From: CAYUTA01 sp964447605 | GTDB taxonomy: Bacteria > Bacillota > Clostridia > Christensenellales > CAG-138 | NCBI GenBank assembly: GCA_964447605.1 | Contig: CAYUTA010000010.1 | Span: 1-63,604 of the forward strand | Direction of reading: 5' to 3' | DNA: 63,604 nt | Shown here: positions 7,541 to 16,671 of the stretch, piece after piece | Numbering within the stretch: position 1 is the first letter of the stretch | How the letters are laid out: every line of letters begins with the position of its first letter | Translations under genes and position numbers: made by a program | Notes under the pieces: model-generated | The model's database searches: none | What the model saw: the letters and a program-made list of their open reading frames with translations, nothing else | Told to the model about the DNA's origin: nothing

Positions 7541-9685
7541 ATGGATATCAACGCCAAAATCGCTCAGGAACTGTCCATTGAAAAAAACAGAATCAACGCT
7601 GCCGTTGCGCTCATGGACGGCGGCAATACGGTGCCGTTTATCGCGCGCTACCGCAAGGAGGTCACTGGCTCGCTCGACGACGCGCAGCTAAGAGACATTG
7701 CCGACAGGCTCAAATCGTTGCGTAATCTGGAAAAACGGCGCGCGGAGATTGCGGCCTCCATCGAGTCGCAGGGGGTGATGACAGGGGCGCTTGGCGAGGC
7801 GATTGCTGCGGCGCAGACGCTATCCGCACTCGAGGACCTCTACCTGCCCTATCGGAAAAAGCGGAATACGCGCGCAACCATCGCCCGTGAAAAGGGGCTC
7901 GAGCCGCTGGCGCTCGATATCCTGGCCCAGCGGGACGGCGACGCCCCGGACATGCTGGCGCAGGCCTATATCAATGGGGAGAAGGGCGTGCAGAGCGCGG
8001 CGGAAGCGATCGACGGCGCAAAGGACATCCTTGCGGAAATGATTGCCGACAACGCGCGTGTGCGCGGCTCTCTGCGGCTGCTGATGAACCGCACGGCGCG
8101 CTTGCGCTCCACCTCCGCACACACCGGGCCGGGGACCTATTCGATGTATTACGATTTGACCGAGAAGGTGAAGGATCTGGCTCCGCACCGTGTGCTGGCA
8201 ATCAACCGGGGTGAGAAGGAGGGAGTGCTTAAGGTCGGCATCGAGACCGACCCCGCCGCCGCGGAGAAGATGGTGACCGGGCACGTGATTACGAATCCCG
8301 GCACAAAGCGCGCGGAGCTGGTAGCGCAGGCCGCGCGGGACGCCCTCAAGCGGCTGCTGTATCCCTCGCTGGAAAACGAGCTGCGCGCGGCGCTGTTCGA
8401 CAGGGCGGCGGAGCAGGCCATCCATGTGTTCGCGCTCAACCTCAAGCCGCTTTTGATGCAGCCGCCGCTGAAGGGGCGTGTGACGATGGGGTTCGACCCG
8501 GCGTACCGCACCGGCTGCAAAATCGCCGTGGTGGACGAGACCGGCAAGGTGCTCGACGTGGACGTGGTCTATCCGACCCCGCCGCAAAACCGGGTTGGGG
8601 AGGCGCAAAACAAACTTACGGCGCTTATCAAAAAGCACCATGTGACCGCCGTCGCCATCGGCAACGGCACCGCGGGCAAGGAGGCTGAGATTTTTGTTTC
8701 CGGGTTGCTGCACAAGCTGGCGCTGCCGGTGGACTATATGGTCGTCAGCGAGGCGGGCGCTTCGGTCTATTCGGCCTCGAAGCTCGGCAGCGAGGAGTTT
8801 CCGCAGTACGACGTCTCCCTGCGCTCGGCCGTGTCCATTGCCCGCAGGTTGCAGGACCCGCTCGCAGAACTGGTCAAAATCGACCCCAAGGCCATCGGCG
8901 TGGGGCAGTACCAGCACGATATGCCGCAGAAACGGCTGGATGAAACGCTTTGCGGCGTGGTTGAGGACTGCGTCAACAGCGTCGGCGTGGACGTCAACAC
9001 CGCCTCGCCGTCCCTGCTGTCATACGTGGCGGGCATTGGGCCTGCGCTTGCCAAAAATATCGTTGCTTACCGCGAGGAAACCGGTTGTTTCGCTTCCCGG
9101 AAGGAACTGAGCGGCGTTCCCAAGCTGGGCAAAAGGGCGTTTGAGCAGTGCGCGGGCTTTCTGCGCGTGCCCGGCGGAACGGAGCCGCTGGATAACACGG
9201 CCGTGCATCCCGAGTCCTATGGCGCGGCGCGGCAGCTGCTGAAGCTGTGCGGATACCGCCCCGGCGAGCTTGGCGACGGACTGGACGGCCTGCCGCAAAA
9301 GATAAGGGAGCTGGGCGAACAGGCAGTGGCCGCGCAGCTTGGCATCGGCGTGCCGACGCTGAAGGATATCGTTTTGGAGCTGCTCAAGCCCGGGCGCGAC
9401 CCGCGCGACGAGCTCGTGACCGTCAAGCTGCGCGCGGACGTAAAGGACATTGCCGACCTTGCGCCGGATATGGTGCTTGAGGGAACGGTGCGCAATGTGG
9501 TGGACTTCGGCGCGTTTGTGGATATCGGCGTGCATCAGGACGGTCTGGTGCATATTTCGCGCATCTGCGAGCGCTATATCAGGCATCCGTCCGAGGCGGT
9601 GCGCGTGGGCGATATCGTCAAGGTCAGGGTGCTCGAGGTGGACAGGGCGCGCAAGCGTATTTCGCTGACCATGCGGGATCTATAG
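7541..9685 (+). CDS. tex: Tex family RNA-binding protein (transcription accessory protein)
   Basis: A 714-residue cytoplasmic protein that matches Tex end to end: an N-terminal helical Tex domain (NTVPFIARYRKEVTGSLD), a YqgF/RNase H-like fold at about 320-450 (MGFDPAYRTGCKIAVVD), helix-hairpin-helix segments at about 490-560 (LLSYVAGIGPALAKNIV) and a C-terminal S1 RNA-binding domain at about 640-712 (GTVRNVVDFGAFVDIGVHQDGLVHIS). Tex proteins bind nucleic acid and affect transcription and toxin gene expression in some species; the exact role is unsettled. Start ATG is preceded by AAGGAGAG. It appears to be a single-gene unit. Confidence 0.95.
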   Translation: MDINAKIAQELSIEKNRINAAVALMDGGNTVPFIARYRKEVTGSLDDAQLRDIADRLKSLRNLEKRRAEIAASIESQGVMTGALGEAIAAAQTLSALEDLYLPYRKKRNTRATIAREKGLEPLALDILAQRDGDAPDMLAQAYINGEKGVQSAAEAIDGAKDILAEMIADNARVRGSLRLLMNRTARLRSTSAHTGPGTYSMYYDLTEKVKDLAPHRVLAINRGEKEGVLKVGIETDPAAAEKMVTGHVITNPGTKRAELVAQAARDALKRLLYPSLENELRAALFDRAAEQAIHVFALNLKPLLMQPPLKGRVTMGFDPAYRTGCKIAVVDETGKVLDVDVVYPTPPQNRVGEAQNKLTALIKKHHVTAVAIGNGTAGKEAEIFVSGLLHKLALPVDYMVVSEAGASVYSASKLGSEEFPQYDVSLRSAVSIARRLQDPLAELVKIDPKAIGVGQYQHDMPQKRLDETLCGVVEDCVNSVGVDVNTASPSLLSYVAGIGPALAKNIVAYREETGCFASRKELSGVPKLGKRAFEQCAGFLRVPGGTEPLDNTAVHPESYGAARQLLKLCGYRPGELGDGLDGLPQKIRELGEQAVAAQLGIGVPTLKDIVLELLKPGRDPRDELVTVKLRADVKDIADLAPDMVLEGTVRNVVDFGAFVDIGVHQDGLVHISRICERYIRHPSEAVRVGDIVKVRVLEVDRARKRISLTMRDL

Positions 9686-9839
9686 AAAAGCGGAGTCGCG
9701 CGCACCAATCCCCTGTAAATGCGGCCATGGCTCCATAGGGTTGCGTTCGGGGTTTCGATGGAGCGGGCCGGCCGCGCAGCCTGGCGGAGATCCGGAGCCG
9801 GAGTCCGCGGGGCCGTACGCTGCAAATTTGGGGATTTGG

Positions 9840-9868
9840 TTGCTTTTTTCGCCGTATTTTAGTACGAT
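9840..9868 (+). promoter_or_regulatory. Promoter of the first polysaccharide operon (possibly leaderless)
   Basis: TTGCTT (9840-9845), 17 bp, TACGAT (9863-9868), then only 8 bases to the ATG at 9877. There is no Shine-Dalgarno in front of the ATG, so the transcript may start at or next to the initiation codon. Confidence 0.45.
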
Positions 9869-9876
9869 ATCCTTGT

Positions 9877-11295
9877 ATGCAAGCTTACCGACAGAAAACC
9901 CATGCAAAGCTGCTGTTCCTTGTGGATGTGCTGGCGCTTGCCGTTGCATTTGCCGCGTCTTACGCCGCGCTTAAGGCCGGCCTGCATGTGATACAGCATT
10001 ATACCGCCGAGATTATGCAAAGCTATCTGGCAATGCTGTTTCTCAGCTTCCTGATCGTTTTTTTGATCCGGCCCGCCACCAGCGCCATTCTCAAGCGGAC
10101 ATGGCAGCAGGAGATCGGGCGTATCGTTCGCTTCCAACTGATGTTTGCGCTGGTGTTTGCACTGCTGCTGTTTTTAATCAAGTCGCCGGTTGTGGACTCG
10201 AGATATCTGTTTGTTTACACGCTGGCGCTGCATGCGCTGCTGACGTTTGTGCTGCACATGTCCTATCAGCGGCTGATGCGGCGCGCATATGCCGAGTCCC
10301 GCACGGTTACGCTGATGGGCGTGGTCACCACGCGCGCGCGCGCGGAACACATCATTGCCGACGTGAAGGCGGACTGGACGCGCAGGGTTGCCGGTATCTT
10401 TTTAACGGATGGCGAATCAGGCGACACGGGTCGGCAGCTTTGCGGCGCGCCAGTGCTTGGCAATCTTGCCGATCTGGTGGAGGGCGTGCGGCATAACGCG
10501 CTCGACGAGGTGCTTTTCCACGTACCGTATGAAACGCTCACGGCGCTTTCCGGCGATATTGCGGAGATCAAGTCAATGGGTACGGTGGTGCACCTGTACG
10601 TGCCGCTTGCCGAGATGTACGCGGTTTCCGAACGCACAGTGGATATGGTTGGCGACTGCCCTGTGGTGTCGGTAGCGGCAAAGACCATTGACCCAAGCGC
10701 GCTGGCGGTCAAGCGTGCGTTCGACATCCTGCTGAGTTTTCTGGGGCTGATTGTCAGCGCGCCAATCATCCTGCTGGCGGCCGTGCCGCTCAAGCTGGAA
10801 TCGCGCGGCCCGCTGTTTTTCTCTCAAAACCGCGTGGGACGCAACGGACGGGTGTTCCGCATTTACAAGCTGCGCTCGATGTATGCCGACGCGGAGGCGC
10901 GCAAGGCCGAGCTGCTGGATCAAAACGAGATGCAGGGGCCGATGTTTAAGATGAGGCACGACCCGCGCATCACCAAAATGGGGCGCTTTATCCGCGCGAC
11001 AAGCATCGACGAACTGCCGCAGCTGCTCAACGTCCTGCGAGGCGACATGAGCCTGGTGGGGCCGCGTCCGCCGCTGATGGAGGAGTTTTGCCAGTATGAG
11101 TCGGCGGATAAGCGTCGTTTAAGCATGCGGCCGGGTCTGACGGGCCTCTGGCAGGTCAGCGGGCGCAACGAGGTGCCGGAATTTGAGGAGGTCGTACGCA
11201 TGGACTTGCAGTATATCGACAACTGGTCGCTGCGGCTCGACGCGCAGATTCTGCTCAGAACCATCGGCGTTGTGTTAAGCTGCAGCGGGAGGTGA
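9877..11295 (+). CDS. Polyprenyl glycosylphosphotransferase (priming sugar transferase)
   Basis: A 472-residue WbaP/WcaJ-type enzyme that would transfer a sugar-1-phosphate to undecaprenyl phosphate, the first step of exopolysaccharide or capsule assembly. It has four N-terminal membrane helices (to about 135), a degenerate CoA-binding-like domain (about 145-260) and the catalytic bacterial sugar transferase domain (about 278-472) with its re-entrant helix. Signatures: FFSQNRVGRNG, KLRSMYADAE, SIDELPQLLNVLRGDMSLVGPRPP and RPGLTGLWQVSGR. It is the first gene of a four-gene operon with spacings of 4 bases or overlaps. The donor sugar cannot be deduced. The start lacks a ribosome site. Confidence 0.93.
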   Translation: MQAYRQKTHAKLLFLVDVLALAVAFAASYAALKAGLHVIQHYTAEIMQSYLAMLFLSFLIVFLIRPATSAILKRTWQQEIGRIVRFQLMFALVFALLLFLIKSPVVDSRYLFVYTLALHALLTFVLHMSYQRLMRRAYAESRTVTLMGVVTTRARAEHIIADVKADWTRRVAGIFLTDGESGDTGRQLCGAPVLGNLADLVEGVRHNALDEVLFHVPYETLTALSGDIAEIKSMGTVVHLYVPLAEMYAVSERTVDMVGDCPVVSVAAKTIDPSALAVKRAFDILLSFLGLIVSAPIILLAAVPLKLESRGPLFFSQNRVGRNGRVFRIYKLRSMYADAEARKAELLDQNEMQGPMFKMRHDPRITKMGRFIRATSIDELPQLLNVLRGDMSLVGPRPPLMEEFCQYESADKRRLSMRPGLTGLWQVSGRNEVPEFEEVVRMDLQYIDNWSLRLDAQILLRTIGVVLSCSGR

Positions 11296-11299
11296 GCGC

Positions 11300-12070
11300 G
11301 TGACACGGAAGGAAGCAGACAAAGCGCAGCCTGCGGAGCGGGTCAGGATTCTGGGCGTCAACGTCAGCGTGACCGACCCTGCGCGCGCGCTGGCCGCAAT
11401 TGAAGAACACCTTGACGCATGGCGCGGACGGTATATCACCGCGTGCAATGTGCACACCACAGTCACCGCGCACGACGACCCGGCGCTGTGCGCGGCGGAA
11501 AACGGCGCGGTGCTGACGCTTCCGGACGGCAAGCCGCTGACGCTGGTGCAAAGAAAGCGCGGCCATGCGGGCGCGGGACACGTACCCGTCACGGCGCTGA
11601 TGGAGCGCGTGCTTGCCGAATCCGCGGCCCACGGCTACCGGCACTATTTTTACGGCAGCACGGAGCGGACGCAGGCGCTGCTGCGCGAGCGGCTGAACCG
11701 GGATTATCCGGGCGTGATTGTTGCCGGAAGCGAGCCCTCGGTGTTCCGGCCGCTGACCCGGGAGGAAAACGGCGCGTTGGTAGACCGCATCAACGCCGCT
11801 GCGCCGGATTTTGTCTGGGTGGGGCTGGGCGCGCCGCGCCAGGAGCTCTGGATGGCGCAAAACGCGGGCGCGGTCAATGCGCTGATGCTTGGCGTGGGCG
11901 GCGGGTTCGACGTGCTGGCCGGCAACATGAAGCGCGCGCCGCGGTGGATGCAGACGCTGTGCCTGGAGTGGCTGTTCCGTATGCTGCAGGAGCCCAAGCG
12001 GCTGTTTCACCGTTATCTTTTGACCAACACCCGCTTTCTTTATCTGCTGGGCCGGGAGCGCAGATGGTGA
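11300..12070 (+). CDS. WecG/TagA/CpsF family glycosyltransferase (GT26)
   Basis: A 256-residue soluble or membrane-associated transferase, typical length. Visible family features are ILGVNVSVTD at the N-terminus, the CNVHTT motif (the Thr/Asn region), VLTLPDGKPLTL (the catalytic Asp stretch) and the C-terminal GLGAPRQELWM...GVGGGFDVLAGN..RAP block. These enzymes add N-acetylmannosamine or its uronic acid form to a lipid-linked GlcNAc, so a linkage-unit role is possible. GTG start with GGAGGTGAG upstream, 4 bases after the priming transferase, indicating one operon. Confidence 0.92.
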   Translation: MTRKEADKAQPAERVRILGVNVSVTDPARALAAIEEHLDAWRGRYITACNVHTTVTAHDDPALCAAENGAVLTLPDGKPLTLVQRKRGHAGAGHVPVTALMERVLAESAAHGYRHYFYGSTERTQALLRERLNRDYPGVIVAGSEPSVFRPLTREENGALVDRINAAAPDFVWVGLGAPRQELWMAQNAGAVNALMLGVGGGFDVLAGNMKRAPRWMQTLCLEWLFRMLQEPKRLFHRYLLTNTRFLYLLGRERRW

Positions 12071-13251
12071 TGCGGCGCGTTTTGATCGTGCATAACGATT
12101 ATCAGCAGGCGGGCGGAGAGCGCAACGTGGCGGCTAACGAGGCCGAATTGCTCCGTGCGCACGGTCATGTGGTTTTTTTCTACACCCGCGATAATACCGA
12201 AATCCGAAGCTACGGCCCGCTTAAAAAGCTGCTGCTGCCGTTTACCACGCTGTTTTCACTGCGTACCTGCCGCGAGGTACGGCGGCTGATCGTGCGGGAG
12301 CGGATCGATCTTGTCCATGTGCACAACACCGTGCCGCTAATCAGCCCAGCGGTCTATTATGCCGCGTGGTCGCGCGGCGTGCCGGTGGTACAGACGGTGC
12401 ATAACTACCGGTTTGTGTGTCCCAATGGGATGTTCTACCGGGACGGTCATGTGTGCGAGGAATGCGTTGCGCATGGCCTTGGCCGCGCGGTGCGCCATGG
12501 CTGCTACAGGAACTCCCGCGCGCAGTCGCTCGTGCTTGCGGCGGCCATCGGCCTGCACCGGCTGGCCGGCACGTACCGGCGCATCGAGGCGTATATCTGC
12601 CTGACGGACTTTGCCAGAGAAAAGCTCGCTAAAAAGCTGCCCGAAGTCAGGATTGCCGTCAAGCCCAACATTGTGGATGTGCCTTTTGCACCCATTCCGT
12701 ACACGGAGCATGGGGACGCATACGTGTTTTTTGGCAGGCTGGACGCGCAAAAAGGGGTTTGGGTGCTGCTTGCGGCCTTTGAAAAGCTGCCGGAATGCGA
12801 ACTGCGCGTCATCGGCGGCGGACCGGAGGAGGTCGCCATGCGGGCGTATCTTGCGGAGCATGGCGTGAAAAATATCGTGATGACAGGCCGGCTTCCACAC
12901 GGCGAGGCGCTTACATATGTTGCGCGCGCGCGCGCGGTGGTCATGCCGACGCAGCTGTATGAGGGACTGCCGATGACGGTGCTGGAAAGCTTTGCGCTCG
13001 GCACGCCGGTGATCGGCTCGCAGATGGGAAACGTGGGCGCGGCGCTGGCTGAATATGGCGGCGGATTTGCGTTTGACCAAAGCGACCCGGCGGCACTTGC
13101 AGACTGCATCGCCGCACTGACGCAGGCGCGGTTGCAGCACGCGTCGGAGGAAGCCCTGGAGGCGGCCCGCGCCATTTGCGACCGGGAGAAAAACTATCGG
13201 ATGCTGATGCAAATCTATAAAAGAGCCGCCGAATGGAGGGCGCGCGCATGA
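12064..13251 (+). CDS. Glycosyltransferase family 4
   Basis: A 395-residue GT-B fold enzyme. The N-terminal acceptor domain opens with MRRVLIVHNDYQQAGGERNV and contains RIDLVHVHNT; the C-terminal nucleotide-sugar domain (from about 215) has YVFFGRLDAQKGV, ELRVIGGGPEE, and the YEGLPMTVLESFALGTPVI region, the E-x7-E-like motif of GT4. A cysteine-rich insertion (CPNGMFY..GHVCEEC) resembles that seen in other surface-polysaccharide GT4 proteins and could bind zinc. ATG at 12064 overlaps the previous gene by 7 bases; a second ATG is at 12070. Acceptor and donor are unknown. Confidence 0.92.
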   Translation: MVMRRVLIVHNDYQQAGGERNVAANEAELLRAHGHVVFFYTRDNTEIRSYGPLKKLLLPFTTLFSLRTCREVRRLIVRERIDLVHVHNTVPLISPAVYYAAWSRGVPVVQTVHNYRFVCPNGMFYRDGHVCEECVAHGLGRAVRHGCYRNSRAQSLVLAAAIGLHRLAGTYRRIEAYICLTDFAREKLAKKLPEVRIAVKPNIVDVPFAPIPYTEHGDAYVFFGRLDAQKGVWVLLAAFEKLPECELRVIGGGPEEVAMRAYLAEHGVKNIVMTGRLPHGEALTYVARARAVVMPTQLYEGLPMTVLESFALGTPVIGSQMGNVGAALAEYGGGFAFDQSDPAALADCIAALTQARLQHASEEALEAARAICDREKNYRMLMQIYKRAAEWRARA

Positions 13252-14753
13252 AACGCAGGCAACAGCAACGTCCCCCGTCGGCGAGGGACGTGTCCGTGCA
13301 TACGCAGGCTGCGGCGCAGCGCGTAACCAAATGGGTTGCGCTGCTGCTTCTTGTTGCGCTGGCCGTTTCGCTTATCCCGCTGTATGGCGCGGCACGGTAC
13401 AGCTATGCGGGCGTGGACGATTACCGCTATGGCCTGACGACCCATGCCGTATGGGCGCAGACCGGCTCGCTTGGAAAGACCGTCACCGAGGCCGCGCGTG
13501 TGGCGGGGGAGACGTATCATACCTGGCAGGGGTCGCTTTCGGCAATCTTTCTGATGGCGCTGGAGCCCGGGATTTTTGACGACGGCGCATACGGCGTATC
13601 CACGGTTATTCTGCTGACCACGCTGGCGCTTGCAGCGCTGTATTTTTTATATTCGCTTCTGACGGCGGCGTTTTGCATGGAACGCTGGACGGCGCTGGCG
13701 CTGGCCGCGCTGGGCACGATCTGCTGCGTGCAGTTCGTGCCCGAGCCGGTGGAATCGTATTATTGGTTCAACGGCGGGGTATATTATACGTTTTATTTCA
13801 GCCTGAAGCTTGCCGCCGCCGCGCTTTTTATCCGGCGCAGACGGAAAAAATCCGCTTTGCAATGCGTGTTGCTGGCGCTGCTCATGCCGCTGATCGGCAC
13901 GGGCAATCTGGTTACGGGCTTGTTGAGCTGCGTGTTGCTGGCGCTGTATGCGCTGTGGGCGTTTCTGTGGAGGAAGGAGCGCGACCCGGTTGTTATAATG
14001 TCGCTTGGATTGCTCCTTTGCGCATTTGCAGTGAATGCGCTTGCGCCGGGCAACGGCGTGCGCCAGGCGGAGCATGCCGAAAGCGCGCGCCCGGCGATTT
14101 CCGCCATTTTTGCGGCTATGGGGGACGCGGGGCGTTACTCGCTGCGGTGGCTTGGCACGCCGGCATTGTATGCGCTGCTGACGGGCGTTCCGCTGATCTG
14201 GCGCTGGGCGGGGCAGAGCGCGCTGCGGTTCCGGTTCCCCCCGCTTTTCAGCGCCGCCTCCTTCCTGCTGCTGGCGGCGGGCTTTACCCCAAACGAATAC
14301 GCGCTGGGCTTCCCGGGCGAGGCGCGCGTAATCGACGTGCTGTTCTACCTGTTTGTGCTGCTCGTGTTGGGAAACGTGGTGTGGTACACGGGGTGGTTGC
14401 GTAAGCACGTCGGGCTGAATGGTTGCGCCGCAAAGCGCGCCGCCGTCGCGGTCGTAACCCTGGGGGCGCTGCTCATGGGGCTTACGGCGGTGAAGAGCCG
14501 CGACGTTGCGGCCGTCGGCGCCCTCCGTATCCAGCTCAACGGCAATGGGCGCGCTTATGCGGCCGTCTGGGAGTCGCGGCTTGCCGCGCTGCGCGACCCG
14601 TCGCAGCCGGAGGTTGTGCTGGAGAAATTTGCACATCAGCCGCCGCTGCTGTGCATGGTGGATATTGCCGCGGATGAAACGGGCGAATACTTCTGGTACA
14701 ACGAGCAACTGGCCGCATACTTTGGCAAACAGCGGGTGCTGCGCGAGCCGTAG
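13248..14753 (+). CDS. Multi-spanning membrane protein, DUF6056-like (GT-C-type)
   Basis: A 501-residue protein with about 11-12 membrane helices. The first extracytoplasmic loop holds YAGVDDYRYG and later YHTWQG, the DD...W.G pattern of DUF6056-like and GT-C glycosyltransferases that use lipid-linked sugars. A further loop has EPVESYYWFNGGVYY, and the protein ends in a soluble tail of about 90 residues. ATG at 13248 overlaps the GT4 stop codon by 4 bases (ATGA), and GGAGGG precedes it. Last gene of the first polysaccharide operon; a role in sugar addition or side-chain modification is inferred, not shown. Confidence 0.75.
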   Translation: MKRRQQQRPPSARDVSVHTQAAAQRVTKWVALLLLVALAVSLIPLYGAARYSYAGVDDYRYGLTTHAVWAQTGSLGKTVTEAARVAGETYHTWQGSLSAIFLMALEPGIFDDGAYGVSTVILLTTLALAALYFLYSLLTAAFCMERWTALALAALGTICCVQFVPEPVESYYWFNGGVYYTFYFSLKLAAAALFIRRRRKKSALQCVLLALLMPLIGTGNLVTGLLSCVLLALYALWAFLWRKERDPVVIMSLGLLLCAFAVNALAPGNGVRQAEHAESARPAISAIFAAMGDAGRYSLRWLGTPALYALLTGVPLIWRWAGQSALRFRFPPLFSAASFLLLAAGFTPNEYALGFPGEARVIDVLFYLFVLLVLGNVVWYTGWLRKHVGLNGCAAKRAAVAVVTLGALLMGLTAVKSRDVAAVGALRIQLNGNGRAYAAVWESRLAALRDPSQPEVVLEKFAHQPPLLCMVDIAADETGEYFWYNEQLAAYFGKQRVLREP

Positions 14754-14881
14754 CGGCGCCACGGGACGGGACATTGCCTTGCGAACCATCGCGCGCGGGC
14801 CGCCGCTCTCTTTTTTTGCTCTGTTGCGGAGAGGAAAAGCATGCTGCAACCTGATATTCTGGTTTCAGTAAGGTGAACGGT

Positions 14882-15862
14882 ATGGAATGGGTGGAACGGC
14901 TCAACGCCGCGGTCGATGAACTGGAAGCGCAGCTTGACGGCAAGGTGGATGTGGAGCGGGCGGCAAGAATCGCCGCGTGTTCGGTATTTCACTTCCAGCG
15001 GATGTTCCCGTACATGACGGGCGTGACGCTGAGCGAATATATTCGCCGCAGACGGATGACGCGCGCCGCGTTTGAACTGATGGACGGCGCGAGGATCATC
15101 GATGTGGCGGCCAGATATGGCTATGAATCGCCGACGGCATTCAACCGCGCTTTCCGGAGCGTCCACGGCGTTGCGCCGACGGCCGCAAAGAAGCAGGGGA
15201 TCGATCTGGCCGCCTATCCGCGCCTCGCCTTCACGATTTCAATCAAGGGAGAGGAAGCCATGAATTACAGGATCGAGAAAAAAGAGCGCATTCGTGTGGT
15301 CGGCGTGGGCTGCAAAGAGCCCATGACGATGGAGGACAGCTTTGAAAAGGTGCCGAAGTTCTGGCAAAAGATTGCGCAGGAGAACTGGATTCCCCGCCTC
15401 TGCGCGCTGATGGACGGGTCCGAACCCGCGGGCGTTCTGGGCGTATCCGCATGCGACGCCGATGGATTTTCCGGCTACTATGTTGCGGCGGCAACGCGGC
15501 GGCCATGCCCGGCGGAGATGAACGAGCTTGAAATTCCGGCCCGTACCCATGCGGTTTTTGAATGCGTCGGCCCGATGCCGGACGCCATACAGAACCTGCA
15601 GAAGCGGATTCTGACGGAGTGGCTCCCCACCTCGGGATACGAGTACGCCGCCGCGCCGGATATCGAGGTATATTTTGACGGCGATCAAAGCGCCGCAGAT
15701 TACCGCAGTCAGGTCTGGCTGCCCATTGTGAAGAAGGAAGCGGACACAGGCTTCTGCAAAAATATATGGGGCCGTTTGAAAAGCGCCGCAGTTTTGCGGA
15801 CGTCTTCCTACGGCCCTGCGCCCGCTTTGCGGCAAAGACACGCCCGGCGGCTGTTTGATTGA
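14882..15862 (+). CDS. AraC-type regulator with GyrI-like effector domain
   Basis: A 326-residue two-domain regulator. Residues about 5-105 form two helix-turn-helices (CSVFHFQRMFPYMTGVTLSEYIRRRR and IIDVAARYGYESPTAFNRAFR pattern) and residues about 120-285 a GyrI-like/SOUL-type ligand domain (GYYVAAATRR, PARTHAVFECVGPMP, YFDGD). Such proteins sense drugs or other small amphipathic molecules. Relatives usually stop just after the WLPIVKK strand; this one runs on for about 40 basic residues, so an ancestral stop was probably lost. ATG 14882 with AAGGTG upstream is preferred to GTG 14873. Confidence 0.85.
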   Translation: MEWVERLNAAVDELEAQLDGKVDVERAARIAACSVFHFQRMFPYMTGVTLSEYIRRRRMTRAAFELMDGARIIDVAARYGYESPTAFNRAFRSVHGVAPTAAKKQGIDLAAYPRLAFTISIKGEEAMNYRIEKKERIRVVGVGCKEPMTMEDSFEKVPKFWQKIAQENWIPRLCALMDGSEPAGVLGVSACDADGFSGYYVAAATRRPCPAEMNELEIPARTHAVFECVGPMPDAIQNLQKRILTEWLPTSGYEYAAAPDIEVYFDGDQSAADYRSQVWLPIVKKEADTGFCKNIWGRLKSAAVLRTSSYGPAPALRQRHARRLFD

Positions 15863-15867
15863 ACCCG

Positions 15868-16671
15868 TTAGGTCCGTGCGATTTTCTTTTCAATAAACGC
15901 TACGCCGTAATACATCAGCGCCGCAAGGACGCATAGCACAACGATACTGGCCATGACAAGATCGAGCTTAAACACCTGCCCGCCGTAAACGATTAAAAAG
16001 CCCAGTCCGGCCTTGCTGACGAGGTATTCGCCCACGATTACGCCTACCCAGCTCATCGAGACCGATATTTTAAGCGCGGCCACGATGGTTGGAATGCTGG
16101 CCGGCAGCACCACGAGGCGAAAAATCTGCCACTTGGATGCGCCCAGCGTGCGCATCAGAAGCTGCTTTTCATCGGTGGTGTCGAGAAAGCCCGTGAGCAC
16201 CGTCACAATGGTCACCACCAGAGAGATAAGCACGGCCATGACGATGATGGAGCCGATTCCCGCGCCAATCCAGACAATGAGAATTGGTCCGAGCGCGATT
16301 TTCGGCAGCGCGTTGAGCACAACCAGGTAGGGATCGAGGATGCGGCAGAGCGTGTTGCTCCACCAGAGCAGCGCGGCAATCAATGTGCCGAGAATGGTAC
16401 CGATGACAAATCCCGCCACGGTCTCGAGCAGGGTCACGCCGATGTGCATGAATAGCTCGCCCCCCTCGAACAGCCGCGCAATGGTGGCGGCGACACGGGA
16501 GGGGCTGCTTGTGATAAACGGGTCGATGAGCCCCAGCCGCGCCGCGCCCTCCCAGACGACGATTAACAGGATAAGGATCACATAGCGCATGGAAACGATA
16601 AACCGCTCGCGGCGGCGAATTCCCTGTAAAAAAGCACGCCGGTAATGGGAAACGGCGCGATCACTCTCCAT
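15868..16671 (-). CDS. ABC transporter permease (NitT/TauT/SsuC type)
   Basis: A 267-residue inner-membrane permease with about six helices and the EAA-type cytoplasmic loop (RTLGASKWQIFRLVVLPASIPTIV), typical of binding-protein-dependent importers for nitrate, taurine, sulfonates or thiamine precursors. The longer in-frame upstream region belongs to the ATPase gene in another frame; ATG at 16671 has GGAAGGAG upstream and overlaps the ATPase by 11 bases. No substrate-binding protein gene lies beside it, so the substrate cannot be assigned. Confidence 0.9.
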   Translation of the reverse strand: MESDRAVSHYRRAFLQGIRRRERFIVSMRYVILILLIVVWEGAARLGLIDPFITSSPSRVAATIARLFEGGELFMHIGVTLLETVAGFVIGTILGTLIAALLWWSNTLCRILDPYLVVLNALPKIALGPILIVWIGAGIGSIIVMAVLISLVVTIVTVLTGFLDTTDEKQLLMRTLGASKWQIFRLVVLPASIPTIVAALKISVSMSWVGVIVGEYLVSKAGLGFLIVYGGQVFKLDLVMASIVVLCVLAALMYYGVAFIEKKIART